Shown in pieces: positions 41,904-46,890 of a DNA stretch of 46,890 nt (the first letter of the stretch is position 1; each line of letters starts with the position of its first letter). Below the pieces are notes generated by a model. That model made no database searches. It saw nothing but the letters and a program-made list of their open reading frames with translations, and had not been told where the DNA came from. Location of the stretch: assembly GCA_012520815.1 (NCBI GenBank), contig JAAYNM010000073.1, positions 1-46,890 of the forward strand. Direction: 5' to 3'. Both the position numbers and the translations under genes were made by a program. The DNA comes from Clostridiales bacterium. GTDB lineage: Bacteria > Bacillota > Clostridia > Lachnospirales > Lachnospiraceae.

Positions 41904-43280
41904 TTATTTGCCCATACAAAATTTGCTAAATATTTGGTTTACAAGGTCATCCTCTATGGTTTCTCCAATTACTTTTCCTAATGACTCGTAAGCATTCATT
42001 AAATCTATAGAGAAAAAGTCCTCCGGCATCCTATTCTTAATACTGTTTTCTACGAGAAGGATGCTATCATAGGCATTTCTTATATCATTTTTTTGCCTTT
42101 CGTTAGTAATAAATAATTCACTATCAAAGTTGATTTCACCACCGAAAAACATTTCCTTTATTTTATCTTCAAAAATATCAATTCCAATATTTTGTTTTGC
42201 AGAAATGTTTATAATTCTACTTTCATCTATTCCAACAATATCCGAAGGCTTTACAACTGTCTCTAAATCAGACTTATTCATTAATACAAGATACTTCTTA
42301 TCCTTTATAATATCAATAATTTCATAATCATTTTCATTAAGAGGTCTTGAAGCATCAACAATAAATAAAACTAAGTCTGCCTCTTCAGCTAAAGTTCTTG
42401 ATTTTTTAACACCAATCTTTTCAACAACATCTTCGGTCTCTCTAATACCCGCCGTATCAGCAATATTTAAGGAAATACCATGTATCCTAATATTTTCCTC
42501 GAGAGCATCTCTAGTGGTACCTTCAATTTCTGTTACAATCGCTCTTTCCTCACCAATTAGAGTATTTAAAAATGATGACTTTCCAGCATTTGGCTTTCCC
42601 AAAATAACTGTTCTAATTCCACCAGAAATAACTCTCCCATTGTCTGCTGAATCCAATAATTTTCTTAATTCGCTCAATATGAGAGTAGTTATATTGATAA
42701 GTTCTTCATTATAATTCTCAAGACTAATATGCTCTGGATCATCTAATGCAGCCTCTATAAAAGCAATCTGATTTAATATATTTTCTCTAATTTCCTTTAC
42801 CTTAACAGATACGCTACCCTTGAGCTGTCTTACAGAATTTGTAAGTGCATATTCGTTTTTAGAATTAATAATATCTATAACTGCTTCTGCCTGAGTTAAA
42901 TCAATTCTTCCATTTAAAAATGCCCTTTTTGTAAATTCTCCTGGCTCTGCCGGTCTTGCGCCTGCCTTAAAAACAGTTTCCAATACTTTATTTAAAACTA
43001 CCACGCCACCGTGGCAATTAATTTCCACAACATTTTCCTTAGTATAACTGTTAGGTGCTTTCATAACAGATACAAGTACTTCATCAAGTATTTCATTATT
43101 TTGAACAATATGTCCAAAATGAATTGTATGAGATTTTACTTCTTTTAATTTCTTGTTTTTCACAGATTTAAATATTTTATCTGTAATATCAATGGCTTCA
43201 TCTCCACTGATTCTAATTATTCCGATTCCTGAATTGTCCATCGCTGTTGCAATAGCTGCTATTGTATCCGATTCAATCAT
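41904..43280 (-). CDS. mnmE: MnmE (TrmE), tRNA-modifying GTPase
   Basis: A 458-residue GTPase, partner of MnmG. The N-terminal folate-binding domain shows [14 protein letters not shown]. The GTPase domain has [12 protein letters not shown] (G1), DTAGI (G3) and MNKSDL (G4), and the C-terminal catalytic cysteine is in FCMGK at the end. Everything expected is present. It lies 20 bases upstream of mnmG. Confidence 0.96.
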   Translation of the reverse strand: MIESDTIAAIATAMDNSGIGIIRISGDEAIDITDKIFKSVKNKKLKEVKSHTIHFGHIVQNNEILDEVLVSVMKAPNSYTKENVVEINCHGGVVVLNKVLETVFKAGARPAEPGEFTKRAFLNGRIDLTQAEAVIDIINSKNEYALTNSVRQLKGSVSVKVKEIRENILNQIAFIEAALDDPEHISLENYNEELINITTLILSELRKLLDSADNGRVISGGIRTVILGKPNAGKSSFLNTLIGEERAIVTEIEGTTRDALEENIRIHGISLNIADTAGIRETEDVVEKIGVKKSRTLAEEADLVLFIVDASRPLNENDYEIIDIIKDKKYLVLMNKSDLETVVKPSDIVGIDESRIINISAKQNIGIDIFEDKIKEMFFGGEINFDSELFITNERQKNDIRNAYDSILLVENSIKNRMPEDFFSIDLMNAYESLGKVIGETIEDDLVNQIFSKFCMGK

Positions 43281-43310
43281 ATTCCACCAAATGCCTTATA
43301 TTGTCAACGA

Positions 43311-43326
43311 CGCGAAAATTTTCGCG
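43311..43326. terminator. Palindrome between jag and mnmE
   Basis: CGCGAAAATTTTCGCG is a perfect 16-base palindrome in the 74-base gap between jag and mnmE. It may be a processing or attenuation hairpin or a protein site; no T run follows on the minus strand. Confidence 0.35.
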
Positions 43327-43354
43327 CCGTTTATAATTAATAGTTCAAATATAA

Positions 43355-43996
43355 TTAATAGTTTTTCTTCAAGACAACCACTACATGTCTGTATGGCTCT
43401 TCGCCTTCACTCTTTGTAGTAACATATCTATCATTTTGTAAAGCTGAATGAATAATTCTTCTTTCATATGGATTCATTGGTTCCAAAGCTACAGGTCTCT
43501 TTGTTCTCTTAACCTTAAACGCAATATTTTTAGCGAGATTTTCAAGAGTTTCTTTTCTTCTCTCTCTATAGTTCTCTGTATCAAGTTTTACTCTTAAGTA
43601 ATTATCTGTATTTTTGTTAATAACTAAGCTTAAAAGATATTGAAGAGAATCTAGAGTTTGTCCTCTTTTACCAATGAGTATACCCATTTCGTCCCCGATG
43701 AGATCTACATTTACTTCTTCTGCACTGATAACAACATTTACTTTAACAGTAAGATTCATAGCTTCAAATACTTTACCTAAAAATTCTACTGTTGTATCTT
43801 CTATAGATTTTGAAGAAATCTCTTTTTCTTTAATTCTAGCCTGTATTTTTGCAGGTTTGCTACCCATTCCAAGGAAACCATTACTGCCTTTTTCTAAAAT
43901 TTCAAATTCTATATTATCACTTGTTGTTTCAAATTTAACTAGTGCATTTGTTACTGCATCATCCACTGTTTTACCGGTAAAAATTTGATATTCCAT
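43355..43996 (-). CDS. khpB: Jag/KhpB RNA-binding protein
   Basis: A 213-residue RNA-binding protein with three parts in order: an N-terminal Jag domain (FTGKTVDDAVTNAL, then GSNGFLGMGSKPA), a KH domain (LIGKRGQTLDSLQYLLS) and an R3H domain (NPYERRIIHSALQND). It follows yidC, as in most Firmicutes, and has been linked to control of cell-wall and division genes through RNA binding. Confidence 0.93.
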   Translation of the reverse strand: MEYQIFTGKTVDDAVTNALVKFETTSDNIEFEILEKGSNGFLGMGSKPAKIQARIKEKEISSKSIEDTTVEFLGKVFEAMNLTVKVNVVISAEEVNVDLIGDEMGILIGKRGQTLDSLQYLLSLVINKNTDNYLRVKLDTENYRERRKETLENLAKNIAFKVKRTKRPVALEPMNPYERRIIHSALQNDRYVTTKSEGEEPYRHVVVVLKKNY

Positions 43997-44010
43997 TTTA
44001 ATTTCCTCCG

Positions 44011-45483
44011 TTATTTGTTATTGTTCTTTTCATTGAAAGACTGAACCATATTAGCTCTTGATGCAATACTTCCCATCTTTTTACTAGAAGTATTACCTGA
44101 TTCCTCAGCATTGTTAGATTCACTCACTTCAACTGCATCATTTTTATATTTACTGTCAACTTTAATATTTTTCGCATTCATAGTAGCAGCCGAAGATAAA
44201 TGTTTATCTGTAGCTGTTGTTGTAATACCACGCTTTTCAGCCTTTTTCGCCTTCTTGGCAACATTTTCAGCAATGATTTCATTAACATCCATACTTTTAA
44301 AATGATGATTAATAAATAACTGCTGCAAAATCTGGACTACAGCGTTCATTACCCAATACAAACCAAGACCTGCTGGCAATGAGTAACAGAAGAATGCTGA
44401 AATAAGAGGCATAATCAATGTCATCATCTTCATAGAAGAAGCCATTGGATTTCCTTCCATACTTGGCTGTGTCGACTGACTAATCTTAACACTTAGAAAC
44501 TGTGTTAAAAATGCTAGTAATGGAATAATAAGTGCATACCATTCACCTTCACTAGGTGATTTACTTAAATCTATAAAAGCAAAAGAGTAGATACTAGATA
44601 TTTCTTCTTCTTCTTTTTCAATATTTGCCTTAGCAACTGCAAATTCATCCTCTAATGAATTCCACTGAGTATCTGTAAATTCGCTATATTTAGTAAGCAA
44701 ATCAACTTTATACTGACTTGGTTTTTCTTTTTTATTTTCCTCTTCGATTGCTTTTTTCCAATCCGCATCAGAGGTATTTTTCAAATCTTTTATCAAAGTA
44801 CTTGCTATATCATAACCATCATTAAAATCATTCAATGGCTTTACTGTAGCATACATATCACTTAAATTATCATATATAACAGTATCTTTAATATCAAGTG
44901 CTTCTGAAGTATAATACTCTTCTTTGTAATTATTTTTTATAATAGTTGATAATTCTTCATTTTTTTTATTTGTTACAATAGTATTAACTGTATTTATTTC
45001 ATTGAAATCATCCATTACTGAAACAATTTCTGTACCAATGTTTTCATATAAATTTGAAACTGCTGGAACATAAGTTGGTATAGATATAATTACAGCATAC
45101 AATGCTAATAAAATCGGCATTTGAATAAGTAATGGTAAACAGCTACCTGTTGGGGAAGTACCATATTTAGCGTAAACAGCCTTTGTTTCCTGCTGCATAC
45201 GAATCATTGAATCATTATCTTTTTTGTTTTGATACTTCTTTTGAATAGCCTGTAATTCTGGTTGCATTACAGAAGATACCTTTGTAAACTTCTGTTGTTT
45301 TAATGTCATTGGGAACATTAACATTTTAACTATAATTGTAAATGCAACGATACATAAACCAATGTTATATATTCCAACAAAACTAAATAAGCTATATAAG
45401 GCACTCATTATCACACCTAGAATCTGAGCTATCCATCTTATAATAAAGAAATCATAGCAGCCTGCCATTAATATACTTGTCAT
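44011..45483 (-). CDS. yidC: YidC/OxaA membrane-protein insertase
   Basis: A 490-residue insertase. The conserved membrane core is present: IVAFTIIVKMLMFPMTLKQQ, then GCLPLLIQMPILLALYAVI, and near the C-terminus IPLLAFLTQFLSV and SLPAGLGLYWVMN. A hydrophilic insert of about 150 residues (about 155-305) splits the first hydrophobic loop, longer than in Bacillus SpoIIIJ but seen in Lachnospiraceae. The tail is Lys/Asn-rich. GGAGG precedes the ATG at 45483. Confidence 0.94.
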   Translation of the reverse strand: MTSILMAGCYDFFIIRWIAQILGVIMSALYSLFSFVGIYNIGLCIVAFTIIVKMLMFPMTLKQQKFTKVSSVMQPELQAIQKKYQNKKDNDSMIRMQQETKAVYAKYGTSPTGSCLPLLIQMPILLALYAVIISIPTYVPAVSNLYENIGTEIVSVMDDFNEINTVNTIVTNKKNEELSTIIKNNYKEEYYTSEALDIKDTVIYDNLSDMYATVKPLNDFNDGYDIASTLIKDLKNTSDADWKKAIEEENKKEKPSQYKVDLLTKYSEFTDTQWNSLEDEFAVAKANIEKEEEEISSIYSFAFIDLSKSPSEGEWYALIIPLLAFLTQFLSVKISQSTQPSMEGNPMASSMKMMTLIMPLISAFFCYSLPAGLGLYWVMNAVVQILQQLFINHHFKSMDVNEIIAENVAKKAKKAEKRGITTTATDKHLSSAATMNAKNIKVDSKYKNDAVEVSESNNAEESGNTSSKKMGSIASRANMVQSFNEKNNNK

Positions 45484-45494
45484 TTATTTCCTCC

Positions 45495-45737
45495 TTATGG
45501 AACGGGATCATATCCACCTTTTGAAAATGGATTGCATCTTAATATTCGTTTAATGGATAAGAATGTACCCTTGATTGGACCATACTTTCTTAATGCTTCT
45601 AAAGCATATTGTGAGCATGTAGGTGTATACCTACAATGTGCGCTTCCCTTATAAGGGGAAATACATACACGATAAAACTTTACAAGCAAAATTAATATCA
45701 TATTAAAAAAATTAGATATTATTTTGAGTATTTTCAT
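45495..45737 (-). CDS. yidD: YidD membrane insertion efficiency factor
   Basis: An 80-residue protein with the invariant [11 protein letters not shown] and [15 protein letters not shown] motifs and the ending [12 protein letters not shown]. It aids YidC-dependent membrane insertion. It overlaps rnpA by 26 bases and lies 11 bases before yidC, the conserved order. Confidence 0.96.
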   Translation of the reverse strand: MKILKIISNFFNMILILLVKFYRVCISPYKGSAHCRYTPTCSQYALEALRKYGPIKGTFLSIKRILRCNPFSKGGYDPVP

Positions 45738-46086
45738 TTCCAGATACTTCTCTTTCTTTCAAAACGTGGTGCAATTTTAATAAATGTAAAAATGCACTTT
45801 CAATTTCCTTAAAACTTTTTTCTTTAGCAGTATTTCGTGCTATCACTATAATGTTTAAACCACTATTAAACATATTTGTATTTAACCTGTAACTTTCTCT
45901 AATAAGCCTTGTGAGTCGATGTCTTACAATACTATTACCCACTTTTTTACTAACTGAAATTCCCAGTTTACTCTCATTATTTTCATTAGCTGAAATATAC
46001 ATAACTAAATACTTATTGGCAAACGACTTACCTAACTTATATACAGTTTGAAATTCACTATTTTTTAAAGAATTAATGTTTCTCAT
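45712..46086 (-). CDS. rnpA: RnpA, protein part of ribonuclease P
   Basis: A 124-residue basic protein that assists the RNase P RNA in tRNA 5' processing. The RNR signature is [14 protein letters not shown], with [10 protein letters not shown] upstream and [12 protein letters not shown] downstream. I chose ATG 46086 ([12 protein letters not shown]), because AAGGAG lies six bases upstream and family members start here; the frame is open to 46170 without support. A short AAGACC/GGTCTT hairpin (46162-46184) separates it from rpmH. Confidence 0.95.
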   Translation of the reverse strand: MRNINSLKNSEFQTVYKLGKSFANKYLVMYISANENNESKLGISVSKKVGNSIVRHRLTRLIRESYRLNTNMFNSGLNIIVIARNTAKEKSFKEIESAFLHLLKLHHVLKEREVSGNENTQNNI

Positions 46087-46182
46087 GTAATCTCCTTGCT
46101 TGCCAATATTATCTTCCTCGCTTTCAATAAAAACTACTATTTTATTTTCCGCTGAAAAAGAAAAGACCACATAAATGCGGTC

Positions 46183-46317
46183 TTAAGCTGATAACTTCTT
46201 TCTTCCTTTTGCTCTTCTAGCAGCTAGAACTCTTCTACCGCCTACAGAACTCATTCTTGCTCTGAAACCATGAACTCTAGCTCTAGATTTCTTTTTTGGC
46301 TGAAATGTCATCTTCAT
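46183..46317 (-). CDS. rpmH: Ribosomal protein bL34
   Basis: A 44-residue protein: [20 protein letters not shown], then a [18 protein letters not shown] core and a KKLSA end. This is the classic bL34 sequence. GGAGG lies nine bases before the ATG at 46317; a second ATG two codons in would shorten it to the usual MTFQP start. It is the first gene of the leftward origin operon. Confidence 0.97.
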   Translation of the reverse strand: MKMTFQPKKKSRARVHGFRARMSSVGGRRVLAARRAKGRKKLSA

Positions 46318-46806
46318 CTTACAGCACCTCCTTTATAACCTTTTATTTATATATGGTTAACGTATTTTCTTAAAATAAGACACCATACCGATTATATAGT
46401 GTTAGTCAAAGAACGTCAAGCATTATATCAAATTTATAAAAATTTTTTTCCACTTTACATAATAATTTTAATTGATTTACATAATCTTATCCACAAAATG
46501 TGTATAACATGTGGATAAGTAGTTAAAAACCCTTTGATTTTAACTTAAAATACCCAGTTTTTAAGTGTAGTTTTGTTAGTTTTAATATTTCCCTCGTTAT
46601 GGAAAAAGTAATAATAATAGCTTTACATTTTTTTTTTTTTAAAGTTATAAACATTTCCACATTAAAACTAATTTTTATTCCATTCTAGTAATAGATAGCC
46701 TCCCTCATTATTTCCCCATTTTTTTCACTTTTCTTTCCACAATATCTTTTTCTTCCTATTATAAGCTAGCGTAAAATTTTATTCGGATAATGGAAAATAA
46801 AAAACA
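46318..46806. other. Origin-proximal non-coding region upstream of rpmH
   Basis: About 490 very AT-rich bases without a gene. The part next to rpmH should hold its promoter. DnaA boxes cluster near 46487-46518, and a run of 12 or more T's lies near 46629. This is the usual place of the rpmH-dnaA intergenic origin element in Firmicutes. Confidence 0.6.
46487..46518. promoter_or_regulatory. DnaA box cluster (oriC candidate)
   Basis: TTATCCACA at 46487-46495 is a perfect DnaA box; TGTGGATAA at 46510-46518 is a perfect box on the other strand. TGTGTATAA at 46499-46507 differs by one base. Their place beyond rpmH supports a replication origin. Confidence 0.8.
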
Positions 46807-46873
46807 AGAGAACACCACTTTGTGATAAAGTATTTAGCGACTAACTAATACAAACAAAGGATAGGTGTTCTCT
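46807..46873. repeat. Inverted repeat directly before a start codon
   Basis: AGAGAACACC (46807-46816) pairs perfectly with GGTGTTCTCT (46864-46873). A CTTTG/CAAAG pair lies inside. The second arm abuts the ATG at 46874. It may be a leader hairpin or the end of an insertion sequence. Confidence 0.5.
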
Positions 46874-46890
46874 ATGATTAACAGTATAAA
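46874..46890 (+). CDS. Start of an unidentified gene, cut by the window edge
   Basis: ATG ATT AAC AGT ATA AA gives MINSI and runs off the window. AAAGGATA upstream is a weak ribosome site, 15 or so bases away. Position beyond the DnaA boxes suggests dnaA; the inverted repeat abutting the ATG suggests a transposase. Six codons cannot decide. Confidence 0.3.

Overview
The window looks like the origin-proximal chromosome of a low-GC Clostridia, most likely a Lachnospiraceae relative. The reasons are AT-rich DNA and the Firmicutes origin gene order (rpmH, rnpA, yidD, yidC, jag/khpB, mnmE, mnmG, rsmG, then soj/spo0J with parS sites). Canonical DnaA boxes lie just beyond rpmH, and there is a Clostridia-type tad/flp pilus locus. 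No rRNA, tRNA or CRISPR array was seen. All functional calls rest on motifs read by eye; no database search was run.

Layout. (1) 1-2879: end of cpaF/tadA, then tadB, a frameshifted tadC, and the 5' half of an flp-type pilin gene. (2) About 2845-24046: a 21.2-kb integrated mobile element sitting inside the pilin gene. (3) 24043-29113: the 3' half of the pilin gene and the rest of the tad locus (DUF5702-like protein, two TadE-like pseudopilins, prepilin peptidase, FHA protein). (4) 29253-32183: a flavodoxin-like/SCP2 protein, a HIT protein and murG. (5) 32489-39103: HD-GYP protein, DUF4446 protein, spo0J and soj with three parS sites, a DegS/DegU-like two-component pair, and an alpha/beta hydrolase. 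(6) 39228-46317: the conserved origin cluster from rsmG back to rpmH. (7) 46318-46890: an origin-like region with DnaA boxes, ending in an inverted repeat directly before a start codon that runs off the window.

The element. Its left part carries a Tn554-type recombination module on the minus strand (three tyrosine recombinases plus a TnpC-like protein), followed by a plasmid-like ParM/ParR partition pair. Its centre is one long plus-strand operon: XRE-type regulator, HEPN-like protein, a complete DpnII-type GATC restriction-modification set (DpnM, DpnA, DpnII), an unusual HhH-GPD/cysteine-rich protein inside that set, and two large helicases (RecQ-like, and NERD-SF1). Its right part is a mobilization module (MobC-like protein, HUH relaxase with a nested overlapping reading frame, and a hairpin-rich oriT candidate). 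The element therefore appears able to integrate, excise, segregate and be mobilized while carrying a defence cargo.

The most striking result is exact. The pilin gene is split at a 6-bp core, TACTTG, present at both element ends (2845-2850 and 24041-24046). Joining the flanks at one copy restores a continuous 80-codon pilin frame ending in a typical Flp-like tail. Insertion of this defence island therefore breaks the pilus subunit gene, and precise excision would repair it. The best candidate for an undescribed system is the cargo operon: DpnII R-M combined with a glycosylase-like protein and two nuclease/helicase-type ATPases.
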